Made by a program: the position numbers and the translations under genes. Positions 22,807 to 33,093 of a stretch of 64,000 nucleotides of DNA are shown in pieces. Positions within the stretch are counted from its first letter, which is position 1, and each line of letters starts with the position of its first letter. The stretch is taken from positions 186,001 to 250,000 of the forward strand of contig NZ_BAFU01000044.1 of assembly GCF_000308495.1 (NCBI RefSeq), read 5' to 3'. Source of the DNA: Nocardia brevicatena NBRC 12119 (GTDB lineage: Bacteria; Actinomycetota; Actinomycetes; Mycobacteriales; Mycobacteriaceae). The notes under the pieces were generated by a model. It did no database searches. It was not told where the DNA came from and was given only the letters and a program-made list of their open reading frames with translations.

Positions 22807-25761
22807 GTGCCTATGGGCGAACCGCAGCTCGTTACCGCGCAGGAAGCGACCAGGCCGCTGCGTGAGGACATCCGATTCCTCGGCGGTGTCCTGGGCGACA
22901 CCATCCGCGACCACGAAGGCCCGGAGGTGTTCGACCTCATCGAGCGGGTGCGGGTGGAAGCGTTCCGGGTGCGGCGCGAGGAGGTGGGTCGCAGTGCGGT
23001 CGCCGATATGCTCGCCGGTGTCGATGTCGAAGTGGCGCTACCGCTGATCCGGGCGTTCAGCTATTTCGTGCTGCTGGCGAATCTGGCCGAGGACATCCAG
23101 CGCGACCGGCGACGGACGGTGCACGAGGCGGCGGGGGAGCCGCCGCAGGATTCGTCCCTGGCGGCGACCTACCGGAAGCTGGACGAGGCGGCGCTGCCCG
23201 GACAACGGGTGGCCGAACTCCTCGACAACGCACTGGTATCGCCGGTGATCACCGCGCACCCCACCGAAACCCGCCGTCGAACCGTCTTCGATACCCAGAC
23301 CCGGATCACCGATCTGATGCGACAACGACAGCGGGCGGGCGACCGGGAACGCGCGGCGCTGGAAGTGGCGATCCGGCGACAGGTGCTGACACTGTGGCGG
23401 ACCGCGCTGATCCGGTTGTCGCGGCTGCGGATCCAGGACGAGATCTCGGTGGGACTGCGCTACTACGATCTGACATTCCTCGACGTGGTACCGGCGATCA
23501 ACGCCGAGGTCCGAGCCTCGCTGCGGACGCGGTGGCCCGGGGCGGACCTCCTGCCGCGGCCGATTCTGCGGCCCGGATCGTGGATCGGCGGCGACCGGGA
23601 CGGCAACCCGTATGTCACCGCGGAGGTGGTGCGGACCGCGGTACGGCAGGCGGCCGCGGTGGCCTTCGGGCGATACCTGCGGGACCTGACGGAGTTGGAG
23701 AAATCGCTGTCGCAGTCGGCGCGGTTGGTCTCGGTGACCCCGACCCTCGCCGACCTCGCCGCATTGGGATACCCGGACCCTGGCACCCACGCCGACGAAC
23801 CGTATCGGCGTGCGCTGCACGGGATTCGGCTTCGGTTGACGGCCACGGCCAAGCGCATCCTGCTCACCGGCCCGTTGGGTGGGGAGGCGGGCTCACACGG
23901 CCAAGGCGTGCATGGGGCCCGCCCGCGCACCCACGGTCGGGACGCCGGGTACGGGACGGGTGCGGGAGCCGAGGCGAGCCCGCCCCCCGCGCCCGGCGCG
24001 CAGGTTCCTCGGTGGAGTGCCGCGGAGGTCCTGCCCGATGGTCTGGGTGCGGCCCTGGCGGCGGATATCGATCCGGGAGCCGTTCCCTACCCGACTCCTC
24101 GGGCCCTGCTCGACGATCTGGAAGCTGTCGATGCCGCGCTGCGCGCCAGCGGCGACGGACTGCTCGCCGACGACCTTCTGGCCACCGTGCGCCACACCGT
24201 CGAAACCTTCGGCTTCCACCTGCAGAGCCTGGATATGCGGCAGAACTCCGAGGTGCACGAACAGGTCGTGGCCGAACTGCTGGCCTGGGCCGGAGTGCAT
24301 CAGGACTATGCGAGCCTGTCCGAGGCCCGACGGGTGGAACTGCTGTCGGCGGAACTGCGCACCCGCCGCCCGCTGCTCGGCCCGCATGCCCGGCTCGGCG
24401 AGCGGGCCGCCGCCGAACTCGACATCGTCCGCGCCGCCGCCGACGCGGTCGAGATACTGGGCCCGGACGCGGTGCCGAACTACATCATCAGCATGTGCAC
24501 CTCGGTCAGCGATATCCTCGAGGCCGCGTTGCTGCTGAAGGAGGGCGGCCTGCTGGATCCCGGCGACCCGGACGGCCCACCCTATTGCCCCACCGGCATC
24601 GTGCCGCTGTTCGAAACCATCGAGGACCTCGCCGCGGGCTCGGCGACTCTGGCCGCGGCCCTGGACGTTCCGGTCTATCGTGACCTGCTCGCCGCCCGCG
24701 GCATGCGCCAGGAAGTGATGCTCGGCTACTCCGATTCCAACAAGGACGGCGGGTATCTGGCCGCGAACTGGGCGCTGTACCGGGCCGAACTGGACCTGGT
24801 GGACCTCGCCCGGAAAACCGGTATCCGACTGCGGCTGTTCCACGGCCGCGGCGGCACCGTCGGCCGCGGCGGGGGCCGCAGTTACGACGCCATCCTCGCC
24901 CAGCCCGCCGGCGCCGTGCAGGGATCGCTGCGGCTGACCGAACAGGGCGAGGTGATCGCCGCCAAATACGCCGAACCGGGCGCCGCGCACCGCAATCTGG
25001 AATCGCTGATCGCGGGCACCCTGGAATCGACCCTGCTCGATGTGGAGGGGCTCGGCGCGGACGCCGAACCGTCCTATGCCCTCATGGACGATCTCGCCGC
25101 CCGCGCCCGCGCCGCCTACGCCCGGCTGGTGCACGAGACCCCCGGATTCGTCGAGTACTTCCGGCAGTCGACGCCCGTGGCCGAAGTGGGCGATCTGAAC
25201 ATCGGCAGTCGCCCCGCCTCCCGCAAACCCACCAATTCCGTGGCCGATCTGCGGGCCATCCCGTGGGTGATGTCCTGGAGTCAGGCCCGGGTGATGCTGC
25301 CCGGCTGGTACGGCACCGGCACCGCCCTCGCGGAGTGGATCGGCGGCGACCCGCAGCGGCTGGCCCGGCTGTCCGATCTGTATCGGCGCTGGCCGTTCTT
25401 CCGCACGGTGCTGTCGAATCTCGCGCAGGTGATGGCCAAAAGCGATATGGCCATCGCCGAGTGCTATGCCGAACTCGTCGACGACACCGCGCTGCGCGAG
25501 CAGATCTTCGGGATGATCCGCGCCGAACACGCCCGCACCATCGCCATGCACGCCGCCATCACCGGAAACGATCACCTGTTGGCCGACAACCCCTCGCTCG
25601 CCGAGTCGATCCACAACCGGTTCCCGTATCTGGAACCGCTGAACCAGATGCAGGTCGAACTACTGCGCCGGTTGCGTACCGGGGACGACTCGGAGCAGGT
25701 CAAACGCGGCATCCTACTCACCATGAACGGCCTGGCGACGGCCCTGCGCAACTCCGGATGA
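22807..25761 (+). CDS. ppc: Phosphoenolpyruvate carboxylase
   Basis: 984 residues. It carboxylates phosphoenolpyruvate to oxaloacetate, refilling the TCA cycle. Catalytic signatures are [41 protein letters not shown] and [13 protein letters not shown]; the C-terminus ends with the conserved NG ([10 protein letters not shown]). Residues ~355-400 carry a Gly/Pro/His/Arg-rich insert ([20 protein letters not shown]) not expected in the fold. The GTG at 22807 has GAGG nine bases upstream; the ATG two codons later is the alternative. It stands alone, divergent from doxX. Confidence 0.95.
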   Translation: MPMGEPQLVTAQEATRPLREDIRFLGGVLGDTIRDHEGPEVFDLIERVRVEAFRVRREEVGRSAVADMLAGVDVEVALPLIRAFSYFVLLANLAEDIQRDRRRTVHEAAGEPPQDSSLAATYRKLDEAALPGQRVAELLDNALVSPVITAHPTETRRRTVFDTQTRITDLMRQRQRAGDRERAALEVAIRRQVLTLWRTALIRLSRLRIQDEISVGLRYYDLTFLDVVPAINAEVRASLRTRWPGADLLPRPILRPGSWIGGDRDGNPYVTAEVVRTAVRQAAAVAFGRYLRDLTELEKSLSQSARLVSVTPTLADLAALGYPDPGTHADEPYRRALHGIRLRLTATAKRILLTGPLGGEAGSHGQGVHGARPRTHGRDAGYGTGAGAEASPPPAPGAQVPRWSAAEVLPDGLGAALAADIDPGAVPYPTPRALLDDLEAVDAALRASGDGLLADDLLATVRHTVETFGFHLQSLDMRQNSEVHEQVVAELLAWAGVHQDYASLSEARRVELLSAELRTRRPLLGPHARLGERAAAELDIVRAAADAVEILGPDAVPNYIISMCTSVSDILEAALLLKEGGLLDPGDPDGPPYCPTGIVPLFETIEDLAAGSATLAAALDVPVYRDLLAARGMRQEVMLGYSDSNKDGGYLAANWALYRAELDLVDLARKTGIRLRLFHGRGGTVGRGGGRSYDAILAQPAGAVQGSLRLTEQGEVIAAKYAEPGAAHRNLESLIAGTLESTLLDVEGLGADAEPSYALMDDLAARARAAYARLVHETPGFVEYFRQSTPVAEVGDLNIGSRPASRKPTNSVADLRAIPWVMSWSQARVMLPGWYGTGTALAEWIGGDPQRLARLSDLYRRWPFFRTVLSNLAQVMAKSDMAIAECYAELVDDTALREQIFGMIRAEHARTIAMHAAITGNDHLLADNPSLAESIHNRFPYLEPLNQMQVELLRRLRTGDDSEQVKRGILLTMNGLATALRNSG

Positions 25762-25990
25762 GGCGGCACCGTTCGATCGGGCACGGTGAAGGACGACAGG
25801 GTGTTGTCCGCGCCGCCGGCCACGAGTCGGCGCCGGACACCGACCGGGCGCGCGCCACGGCGGCCTCGGCGACTGCCTGGTCATGCCGGCCGATACCCCG
25901 CGCGACGAACTGCGCGCGGCCGCTGTCGACGCGGCGCGCGGCGCTCGGGAACCCTCGGCGTCCGGAGCGACGAACAGCCCGCCGCCCGGA

Positions 25991-26974
25991 TCACGGTGAC
26001 CCGTCCGAACGGTGGTAGTGGGCATACATGGCGGCGGCGGTGTCGGCGAGCCGAGTGCGCAGCTCGGGCGGGTCGATGACCTCGAGGTGCTCACCGAGCG
26101 GCAGCAGTGCACTCGCGAGGACCTCGAAGGATTCGGAGCGGATGGTGAGTTCGACCCAGCCCTCGGCGTCGGGTGGGGTCGCGCCGGCCAGGGCCTCCTC
26201 GACGGCGGCCGGTTCGTTCATCAGGCGCAGCCGGGACAGCTGCGCGGCGGCCACCCGGCAGCGGGCCGTGACGCGCAGCATCGAGCGGGCGAAGTCGTCC
26301 TTGACCGTGGACCAGTGCGCGGCCAGGTCGAAATCGTCCGGGCGGGTGAACACCTCCTCGGTCTCGCGGACCATGACGATTCGGCTCACCCGATAGGAGC
26401 GCACCGACCGGCCCGCGCGGGCCACCAGATACCAGGTGCCGCCCTTGAGTACCAGCCCCAAGGGGTCGAGCAGCCGTCGCACCTGCCGATCGGCGCGCCG
26501 ATAGTGGATCTCGACCCGGCGGTCGTGCCACAGCGCGTCGGCGAGGGCGACCAGCGTGGGGGTCGTCTCCGGCCGGTGGTACCACCCGGGCATGTCCACG
26601 TGAACACGTTCGGCGATGCGGGTGGCCCGACCGCGGAGCCCCGGCGGCAGCGCGGCCAGCAATTTCAGCTGTGCGGTGGCCAGAACGGTGCCGAGCCCGA
26701 GGTCCGCGGCGGCCTGGGGAAGGCCGGTGAGCAGGACGGCGTCGGCCTCCTCGGTGGTCAGGCCGGTGAGCCGGGTCCGGTAGCCGTCGACCAGTCGAAC
26801 ACCGCCCGCACGACCCGGTGTGCTGTACACCGGCACCCCGGCGGCGGACAGGGCCTCGATATCGCGGTAGACCGTGCGCACCGAGATCTCCAACTCCCGT
26901 GCCAGCTCCGCGGCCGTGGCCTGGCCACGTGTCTGGAGCAGCAGCAACAGCTGCACCAACCTGCTTGCTCGCAT
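25991..26974 (-). CDS. WYL-domain (DeoR/YafY-type) transcriptional regulator
   Basis: 327 residues. Residues 1-60 form a winged HTH (RASRLVQLLLLLQTRGQATA, AELARELEISVRTVYRDIEA). The WYL domain (residues ~140-220) contains the REIHYRRADRQVRRL-type strand and the GGTWYLVARAG...RSYRVSRI signature; a WCX-like C-terminal domain follows. WYL domains bind ligands or nucleic acids. It is divergent from a PPOX gene 63 bases away and probably regulates it. TTGACA at 26998-27003 lies in the shared gap. Confidence 0.9.
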   Translation of the reverse strand: MRASRLVQLLLLLQTRGQATAAELARELEISVRTVYRDIEALSAAGVPVYSTPGRAGGVRLVDGYRTRLTGLTTEEADAVLLTGLPQAAADLGLGTVLATAQLKLLAALPPGLRGRATRIAERVHVDMPGWYHRPETTPTLVALADALWHDRRVEIHYRRADRQVRRLLDPLGLVLKGGTWYLVARAGRSVRSYRVSRIVMVRETEEVFTRPDDFDLAAHWSTVKDDFARSMLRVTARCRVAAAQLSRLRLMNEPAAVEEALAGATPPDAEGWVELTIRSESFEVLASALLPLGEHLEVIDPPELRTRLADTAAAMYAHYHRSDGSP

Positions 26975-27037
26975 ACGTGGAGACTATCCGGAATACCTTG
27001 ACAGAAGATGGCAGGTTTCGCCCGTACCGTCCGAGAT

Positions 27038-27529
27038 ATGACGACTTGGAACGAATTCGCCGCCCAGGCCCCGCGGATCAGCGAGATCTTTCTGCGCCGG
27101 CATCATGCGGCCCACAACCTGTGCATGCTCGCCACCCTGCGTTCGGACGGTTACCCGAGGATCAGCCCGGTGGAGCCGAGGATCTTCGAACAACAGTTGG
27201 TGATCGTCGGGATGCCGGGCACCACCAAATTCCGGGATCTGCGGCGAGACCCCAAATTCTGCCTGCACACCGCCACCACCGACACCATGGTGTCCGACGG
27301 CGACGCAAAGGTGTTCGGCCGCGTCGTCGATGTCCCGGACACCGATACGCACGCCCGTTTCGCGCGGAAACTGTTCGACGACAGCGGTTTCGACCTGCGT
27401 GGTAAACCGTTCGACCACTTCTTCGTCGCCGACCTGACCGGGGCGTCGTCGGTGGAGGTCGGTGACGATATCCTGCGGATCACCATCTGGAAGCCCGGCG
27501 AAGGGGAACGGGTGGTCGAGAAGAAATAA
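27038..27529 (+). CDS. Pyridoxamine 5'-phosphate oxidase-like (PPOX split-barrel) protein
   Basis: 163 residues with the FMN/F420-binding split barrel: NLCMLATLRSDGYPRISPVE, TTKFRDLRRDPKFCLHTAT and AKVFGRVVDVPD. It is probably a flavin-dependent reductase or a haem/F420-binding protein; PPOX names cover many activities. The ATG at 27038 starts MTTWNEF. It is divergent from a WYL regulator, a very common pairing in actinomycetes, which suggests control by that protein. Confidence 0.82.
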   Translation: MTTWNEFAAQAPRISEIFLRRHHAAHNLCMLATLRSDGYPRISPVEPRIFEQQLVIVGMPGTTKFRDLRRDPKFCLHTATTDTMVSDGDAKVFGRVVDVPDTDTHARFARKLFDDSGFDLRGKPFDHFFVADLTGASSVEVGDDILRITIWKPGEGERVVEKK

Positions 27530-27607
27530 CCGTCCGCAGCCCCACACCATCACACCCCCGGACATCTGGACGCCGTACCCTGGGCTTTCGTGAGGTGGCG
27601 GACCGCC

Positions 27608-28483
27608 TCAGTCGCCGGTGAACCGGGGCGCGCGCCGTTCCAGCACGGCCGCTACGGCCTCGTCGTGGTCGGCGGTGTAGTGGGTGAGGGCCTGCATGGC
27701 CGCGGACAGTTCCAACAGGCTCTCCAGGCTCTGGTGTTGACCCTCTCGCAGCAGGCGTTTGGTCATGCGCAGGGCATGCGGCGGATTGGCCGCGATCTCG
27801 ACGGCCAGTTCGTGGGCGGCGTCGAGCAGGCGGTCGGGTTCGACGACCTCGTTGACCATTCCCCACTCCAGGGCCGTGGCCGCGTCGATGGCGGCGCCGG
27901 TGAACGCCATCCGATTGGCGCGGGCCATACCGATGGCGCGGGGCAGGAACCAGGCGCCGCCGTCGCCGGGCACGAGACCCAGCCGGACGAAGCTTTCGGC
28001 GAAGGTGGCCCTGGTCGACGCGATACGCATATCGCACATGAGCGCGAGGTCGCAGCCCGCGCCGACGGCGGGGCCGTTCACCGCGGCGATGGTGGGGATC
28101 TCGCAGTGGTACAGGGCCCTGGGGATGCGCTGAATGCCGTGCCGGTAGCCCTGGCGCAGTTCGGCGGGGGAGCCGCCGAACATACCGGCCTTCTCACGCA
28201 TATGTTTGACATTGCCGCCCGCGGAGAACGCGCTGCCGGCCCCGGTGAGGATGGCGACTCGGAGAGTATGGTCCCCATTCGCCTCGCGCACGGCCTGTTC
28301 CAGCGCGTCGACGGTGGCCTCGTCGGAGATCGGATTGCGCTGTTCGGGATTGTCGATGGTCCAGACCACGACGTCTCCGGTGCGCTCGATACGCACGGGG
28401 CCGCTCATGCTGTGTCCATCGGGCATGTGCGGGCGCCCTTCGTGGTTATGCTGCGCTGCCTCCTCCGGGCGCTGACCGCTCAT
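27608..28483 (-). CDS. Crotonase-family protein lacking the hydratase glutamates
   Basis: 291 residues. The first ~27 (MSGQRPEEAAQHNHEGRP and following) are an extension also found as a free mini-gene at 1868; the crotonase domain starts at GPVRIERTGDVVVWTIDNPE. The oxyanion segments are AFSAGGNVKHM and NGPAVGAGCDLAL. Where enoyl-CoA hydratases have two catalytic glutamates it has Asp (GCDLAL) and Phe (FAESFVRLGLVPGDGG), so isomerase or hydrolase chemistry is more likely than hydration. The ATG overlaps the stop of the acyl-CoA synthetase gene (ATGA). It is the last gene of the 34.8-27.6 kb operon. Confidence 0.85.
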   Translation of the reverse strand: MSGQRPEEAAQHNHEGRPHMPDGHSMSGPVRIERTGDVVVWTIDNPEQRNPISDEATVDALEQAVREANGDHTLRVAILTGAGSAFSAGGNVKHMREKAGMFGGSPAELRQGYRHGIQRIPRALYHCEIPTIAAVNGPAVGAGCDLALMCDMRIASTRATFAESFVRLGLVPGDGGAWFLPRAIGMARANRMAFTGAAIDAATALEWGMVNEVVEPDRLLDAAHELAVEIAANPPHALRMTKRLLREGQHQSLESLLELSAAMQALTHYTADHDEAVAAVLERRAPRFTGD

Positions 28484-30681
28484 GCCTGCTGCTCCTTCAC
28501 GATGATGCGGATGTCCACCGGTACGATGCCCGATGCGTTGGCCAGTACCGGATTCAGGTCCAGTTCATCGATCTCGGGGTGTGCGGCGATCAGGGCGCTC
28601 ACCCGTACCAGCAGGTCCGTCAGCGCGGTTCGATCCACCGGTGCCCGACCGCGGTAACCGTCCAGGAGCCGGCTCACGCGGGTCTCGGCGATCATCTCGG
28701 TGGCCTCGAGTTCGGTGCACGGCGCCGCCCGGAACACCACATCGCCCAAGGCCTCGACCAGCGTTCCCCCGGCCCCGAACGCGACAATGGGGCCGAAGGT
28801 CGCATCGTTGGTCGCGCCAACCAGAAGCTCGAGCCCGCCGGAATACATGGGTGTCACCACGAAACCGTCGACCCGCGCCCCCGGTACCGCGGTGGTCACC
28901 TCGGCGGTCATGGCCGCGGCCACGTGCCTCGCCGTCCCGGCCGTCACGTCCAGCCGCACACCTCCGTTCTCCGATTTGTGCACCACCTGCGGGGAGACGA
29001 CACGCACCGCGCAGGGACACCTGAAGTCCGCTACCGCGGCGGCGACCTCATCCGGCCCGTCGGCGAAAACCCATCGGCCGGTATCGATACCGGCGGCCTC
29101 GACGAATTCCCGGGCTCGCGGTTCGGCGACCGGCCCGGTGGTTCGCAGCGGGGGAGCGGGCGGCGGCAGTTCCAGCGTGGACCGGGAACCGACCGTGGCC
29201 AGGTGGGTTCGGCGACGGTCCAGCGCCGCCACGATACGTACGGTCTGATCGATGGACGTCAGCACCGGAATCCCGCCGGCGCGCAACATATCGTGGTTGG
29301 TGATGGGGTCGGCGGCGTAGCAACTCTGCACCAGCAGAGGGGTGCGATACCGCGCCGACAGCTCCAGCAGGCGTTCGGCCGTCGCGTTCTCGACCGTCTC
29401 CAGCCGAGAATCGAATCTGCGGTGGTAGGCGCCGAACAGACCGATTATCAGGACCGAGCCGACATTCTCGTCGCGCAGCAGCAGTTCGGTGGCGGCGGCG
29501 AAGACCGTCGGATCGGTATCGGTCGCACCGGCCACGTCCACCGGGCCGTCGACCGTGGCATTCGGACCGAGGAGTTCGCGCAGTGCTCGGGTGGTGTCGG
29601 AACTCAGGGCGGCCGGCTCCATCCCGAATTCGGCGAGCGCGTCCACGGCCAGTGCGGCGTGACCGCCACCGTCGCTGAGAATCGCCGGACCTCCGCACGG
29701 ACGCATCGGCGGCAGGGTCGCAAGTGCGCCCGCGACAACGGCCAGTTCGTCCGAGCGGGTCACCGGCTCCGCACCGGCCTGTCGCAGTACCGCCGCCGCC
29801 ACCGCGTCCGGGGCGGCGATCGAGCCGGTATGCGATCGGACACTGCGCCGCCCGGCCGCCGATCGGCCGCCGCGGAGCACGACCACCGGCACGCGAGCGG
29901 TGGCCCGCGCGGCGGCGATCAACACGGCGCGGCCGCCGGTGAAACCCTCGGCGTGCACCGCCACGGCCCCGGTCTCCGGCTGCTCGGCCAGCGCCGTGAG
30001 ACATTCGTCGTATGCCACATCGGCCTGGTTGCCCAGACCGACACAGATGTGGAACCCCGGCCCGCGGGACAGGCGCGCGTCCCGCACCAGGGACAGCAGC
30101 ATATTGCCGCTCTGGGCGATCACACTGACCGGTCCGCGCGGCACATCGGGCAGACCCACCAGATTCGCCCCGGACACGGTGTTCAACATCCCGGAGGTAT
30201 TCGGCCCGATCACCCGTATCCCCGTCTCGGCGACCACCGCCGCCAGTTGTTCGGCCGCCGCCGTGCCCTGCGCGCCGATCTCGGCGAAACCATTGGCGAG
30301 CACCACCGCGCCGGCCACCCCGGCCGCGGCGCAGTCCCGCAACACATCCGGAACCGCGGCGCCCGGTACCGCCACGACCGCGATATCGACGCCATGCGGC
30401 AGCGCGGCGACACTCGACAGCACCGGCAGACCGAGTATCTCGTGGGCGGTGGGATTGATCGGGTACACCGGGTGCGGGTAGCCGGCCTCACACAGCGCTC
30501 GCACAATCTGGTAGCCGCGTTTGGCCGGGTCGCCGGAGGCACCGATCACCGCGATGGCGGTGGGGTCGAGCAGCCGGTGCAGCACATCGCGGCTTTCGAC
30601 GCGGGGCGTGGGAAGGGGCCGCGGCCCGGTGGCGGCCCGGTGATTCGGATGGACCGTGGACGTTTCGGATACCTCGACCAT
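28480..30681 (-). CDS. Acyl-CoA synthetase, NDP-forming (acetate-CoA ligase type)
   Basis: 733 residues in the single-chain alpha-beta arrangement of ADP-forming acyl-CoA synthetases. The CoA-binding Rossmann domain is residues ~30-130 (IAVIGASGDPAKRGY), the ligase domains follow with the phosphohistidine loop VRSHTGSIAA, and the C-terminal ATP-grasp spans ~515-733 (VVHKSENGGVRLD, GGLELLVGATNDATFGPIVA, ELDLNPVL). It activates a carboxylic acid to its CoA ester with ATP. Substrate is unknown; neighbours (importer, two crotonases) suggest the imported compound or a product is degraded as a CoA thioester. It starts two bases after the upstream crotonase stop. Confidence 0.88.
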   Translation of the reverse strand: MVEVSETSTVHPNHRAATGPRPLPTPRVESRDVLHRLLDPTAIAVIGASGDPAKRGYQIVRALCEAGYPHPVYPINPTAHEILGLPVLSSVAALPHGVDIAVVAVPGAAVPDVLRDCAAAGVAGAVVLANGFAEIGAQGTAAAEQLAAVVAETGIRVIGPNTSGMLNTVSGANLVGLPDVPRGPVSVIAQSGNMLLSLVRDARLSRGPGFHICVGLGNQADVAYDECLTALAEQPETGAVAVHAEGFTGGRAVLIAAARATARVPVVVLRGGRSAAGRRSVRSHTGSIAAPDAVAAAVLRQAGAEPVTRSDELAVVAGALATLPPMRPCGGPAILSDGGGHAALAVDALAEFGMEPAALSSDTTRALRELLGPNATVDGPVDVAGATDTDPTVFAAATELLLRDENVGSVLIIGLFGAYHRRFDSRLETVENATAERLLELSARYRTPLLVQSCYAADPITNHDMLRAGGIPVLTSIDQTVRIVAALDRRRTHLATVGSRSTLELPPPAPPLRTTGPVAEPRAREFVEAAGIDTGRWVFADGPDEVAAAVADFRCPCAVRVVSPQVVHKSENGGVRLDVTAGTARHVAAAMTAEVTTAVPGARVDGFVVTPMYSGGLELLVGATNDATFGPIVAFGAGGTLVEALGDVVFRAAPCTELEATEMIAETRVSRLLDGYRGRAPVDRTALTDLLVRVSALIAAHPEIDELDLNPVLANASGIVPVDIRIIVKEQQA

Positions 30682-30683
30682 TT

Positions 30684-31532
30684 TTATTTTCCTCGGAAGA
30701 CGGGCGCCCGCCGCTCGGCGAAGGCCGCGATGCCCTCGGCCCAGTCCTCGGTCTCCATGAGCGCGAGCAGATCCCGCGGTTCGGTGCGGAATGCGGTGTC
30801 CACCGGATCGGCGCGGTACAGCGCCGCCTTCATCCGTCCCAGCGACAGCGGCGCCTGTCCGGCCAGCCGATCGGCCAACTTCATCGCGGTATCGTGCAGT
30901 GTCGCCCCGGGGACGACCGCATGGGCCAGACCCCAGTCCAGCGCCTGGGTACCGGTGAACCGTTCACCGAGCAACAGCAGATCGGTGGCGCGCCGCAGAC
31001 CCACCAGGCGAGGCAGTCGGTGGGTTATCCCGCCGCCGACGAAGGTGCCGATACTCACCTCGGGGAACCCCATCCGCGCGTCTTCGGCCATCACCAGGAA
31101 ATCGCTGCTCACCGCCAGCTCCGCGCCGGCGCCGAGGGCGTAGCCGTGGACGGCCGCCACGACCGGGGTGGTGCAGGTCTGGATGCGGCGGCAGACGTCC
31201 TGTCCCAGCTGCACATACCGCTGCCTGTCCTGTGCGGTGCGGGTACCGGCCCGGTGCTCCTTCATATCCGCGCCCACGCAGAACGCCCGACCCGCCCCGG
31301 TGAGCAGGACACAGCGCACCCGCGAGTCGGCCTCGGACATACGCAGGGCGGCGATCAGAGTGTGGTAGAGCTCTTCGTTCACCGCGTTGAGCCGTTCCGG
31401 TCGGTTCAGGGTCAGCACCATGGTGCTGCCCCGGCGCTCGACGAGCACCGGGGTGGGGGCGTCGTCGCCGGTGCCGGTGCCGGCCGGTGCGGTGGCGTCC
31501 GGCTCTGCGTCGGGGTCGGGTGAATCGGTCAT
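30684..31532 (-). CDS. Enoyl-CoA hydratase
   Basis: 282 residues. Crotonase domain from ~30: VLVERRGSTMVLTLNRPERL, oxyanion segments AFCVGADMKEH and HGYALGAGAELAV. Both catalytic glutamates are present (GAGAELAV and FPEVSIGTFVGGG), so genuine trans-enoyl-CoA hydration is expected. The N-terminal ~27 residues are acidic and Thr/Ala-rich. ATG overlaps the stop of the upstream permease gene (ATGA), and the synthetase gene follows directly, so all are translationally coupled. Confidence 0.9.
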   Translation of the reverse strand: MTDSPDPDAEPDATAPAGTGTGDDAPTPVLVERRGSTMVLTLNRPERLNAVNEELYHTLIAALRMSEADSRVRCVLLTGAGRAFCVGADMKEHRAGTRTAQDRQRYVQLGQDVCRRIQTCTTPVVAAVHGYALGAGAELAVSSDFLVMAEDARMGFPEVSIGTFVGGGITHRLPRLVGLRRATDLLLLGERFTGTQALDWGLAHAVVPGATLHDTAMKLADRLAGQAPLSLGRMKAALYRADPVDTAFRTEPRDLLALMETEDWAEGIAAFAERRAPVFRGK

Positions 31533-32419
31533 CGGGCGGACTCCTTCCGCGTGAGGAGATCGGAATGTGCCGGGACGGAGACGAGGCGGCGGCGCCCGCG
31601 GTCGGTTCGCCGGGGCAGGGTGCGGCCGGTGAGTCGCGCCGCTAGAAACGAGAGGGCGATATTGGTGGCGATGTACAGGGCGGCGACGCCGAGATACAGC
31701 TGCAGCGAATACTGGCTGCCGTAGTACTCGACCAGGGACCGGCCCGAACGCAGTAGTTCCGTGTAGCCGACGATGAAACCGAGCGAGGTGTCCTTGAGCA
31801 GGATCACCAGCTGGCTCACCAATACCGGCAGCATGGTCGGTACCGCCTGCGGGAGCAGCACCCGCCAGAACACCACGGCCGGTCGGACACCGAGCGCGGC
31901 GGCGGCTTCGCGCTGCCCTCGGTCGATGGCCGTGATGCCGCCGCGGAAGATCTCACACAGCACGGCGGAGTTGTAGGCCACGAGGGCGAGTACCACCACC
32001 TGCAGCAGGCTCACTTCGAGGCCCAGGCGTGGTAGTCCGAGCGCGGCGAACAGCATGAGCAGCAACAGGGGGATACCGCGCAGCAGTTCCACCACCGCGC
32101 CGACGGCCAGTCGGATCGGCGGTCGGCGCGACATGCGCCCGGCGCACAGCGCGAGTCCGACCACCACGGCGAGCGCCATGGCGGTCAGGGCGGCCCGCAG
32201 TGTCGCCAGATAGCCCCGCCACAGCGTCTGCGGCACGCCGGTATCCGGATCGACGAGAATCGCCCAGCGTCGCGGGTCGAGTTGCTCCAGGTCGTGCAGG
32301 CGCAGGGAAAGCGCCGCCAGGGCCGCGGCGGCCAGCACACCCGCGGCGATCGAGATCCGGCCCGCCCGACGGGAACCCCGCGGCCCGAGCGGGTCGTAGA
32401 GGAACGAGGTGTCGCTCAT
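31529..32419 (-). CDS. Amino-acid-type ABC transporter permease
   Basis: 296 residues with one N-terminal helix, then the HisM/GltK-type permease core of about five helices. The EAA loop is visible as REAAAALGVRPAVVFWRVLLPQAV. ELLRGIPLLLLMLFAALG is the family's ELxRGxPLL segment. The C-terminal tail is basic. Its start overlaps the stop of the next permease gene by ATGA; I set the start at the ATG at 32419 although the frame is open further upstream. It pairs with the adjacent permease to form the membrane channel. Confidence 0.9.
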   Translation of the reverse strand: MSDTSFLYDPLGPRGSRRAGRISIAAGVLAAAALAALSLRLHDLEQLDPRRWAILVDPDTGVPQTLWRGYLATLRAALTAMALAVVVGLALCAGRMSRRPPIRLAVGAVVELLRGIPLLLLMLFAALGLPRLGLEVSLLQVVVLALVAYNSAVLCEIFRGGITAIDRGQREAAAALGVRPAVVFWRVLLPQAVPTMLPVLVSQLVILLKDTSLGFIVGYTELLRSGRSLVEYYGSQYSLQLYLGVAALYIATNIALSFLAARLTGRTLPRRTDRGRRRLVSVPAHSDLLTRKESAR

Positions 32420-33066
32420 CGCGCCACCGCCGAACGGCGCTCCAGCCATCGGAAACCGTAGGCCGAGCCGAGGGTGAGCACCAGGTAGGCCGCGGCGATC
32501 CACAGGAGGGCGGGAATCACGGCGGCCGGGTCGAGGAAGTTGATCCGCTGACTCGCCGCGGTGAGCTCCAACACCCCGAACCCCGCGGCCACGGAGGTGT
32601 TCTTGACCAGGGCGATCCAGACCCCTGCCAGCGGGGGAACCACCGCGCGCAGCGCCTGCGGGACGATGACGTAACGCATCGCGGCGGAAAACGAAAGTCC
32701 CAGGGCCCGTGCCGCTTCGGCCTGTCCCCGGCCCACGGTGTACACCCCGGCGCGGATCGCCTCGGCCACGAAGGCCGCGGTGTAGCACCCCAGGGCGGTC
32801 GTCGCGGCCACGAGATATCCGGGCAGCAGCACACCCAGCTCGGGTAGGACGAAGACCACCAGGAAGAAGACGATGGTGAGCGGGGTGTTGCGCACGAGTT
32901 CGACATAGCCGGTGCCCAGGTGTCGCAGCAGCGGCACCGGACACAGCCGTGATACCCCGACCACCAGGCCGAGCACCGCGGCCAGGGTACCCGCTCCGAG
33001 GGCGAGCAGGACGGTCATGGCGAAGGCCCGACCGAGGAGGTCGGCGTTCTCGAGGAGGATGTGCAC
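32416..33066 (-). CDS. Amino-acid-type ABC transporter permease
   Basis: 216 residues, about five transmembrane helices. YVELVRNTPLTIVFFLVVFV is the conserved E-x-x-R-N/G-T/I-P-L segment and QAEAARALGLSFSAAMRYVIVPQAL is the EAA loop for contact with the ATPase. It resembles GluC of the corynebacterial glutamate system. The gene ends in an ATGA overlap with the second permease and lies 27 bases downstream of the binding-protein gene. Confidence 0.9.
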   Translation of the reverse strand: MHILLENADLLGRAFAMTVLLALGAGTLAAVLGLVVGVSRLCPVPLLRHLGTGYVELVRNTPLTIVFFLVVFVLPELGVLLPGYLVAATTALGCYTAAFVAEAIRAGVYTVGRGQAEAARALGLSFSAAMRYVIVPQALRAVVPPLAGVWIALVKNTSVAAGFGVLELTAASQRINFLDPAAVIPALLWIAAAYLVLTLGSAYGFRWLERRSAVAR

Positions 33067-33093
33067 GGTGGGGTTCCTGTCGCGCGGTGCCGG

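Noticed and set aside
25762-25990. Gap frame reading CLVMPADTPRDELRAAAVDA
   Set aside because: Short, no start, no recognisable domain; treated as intergenic.
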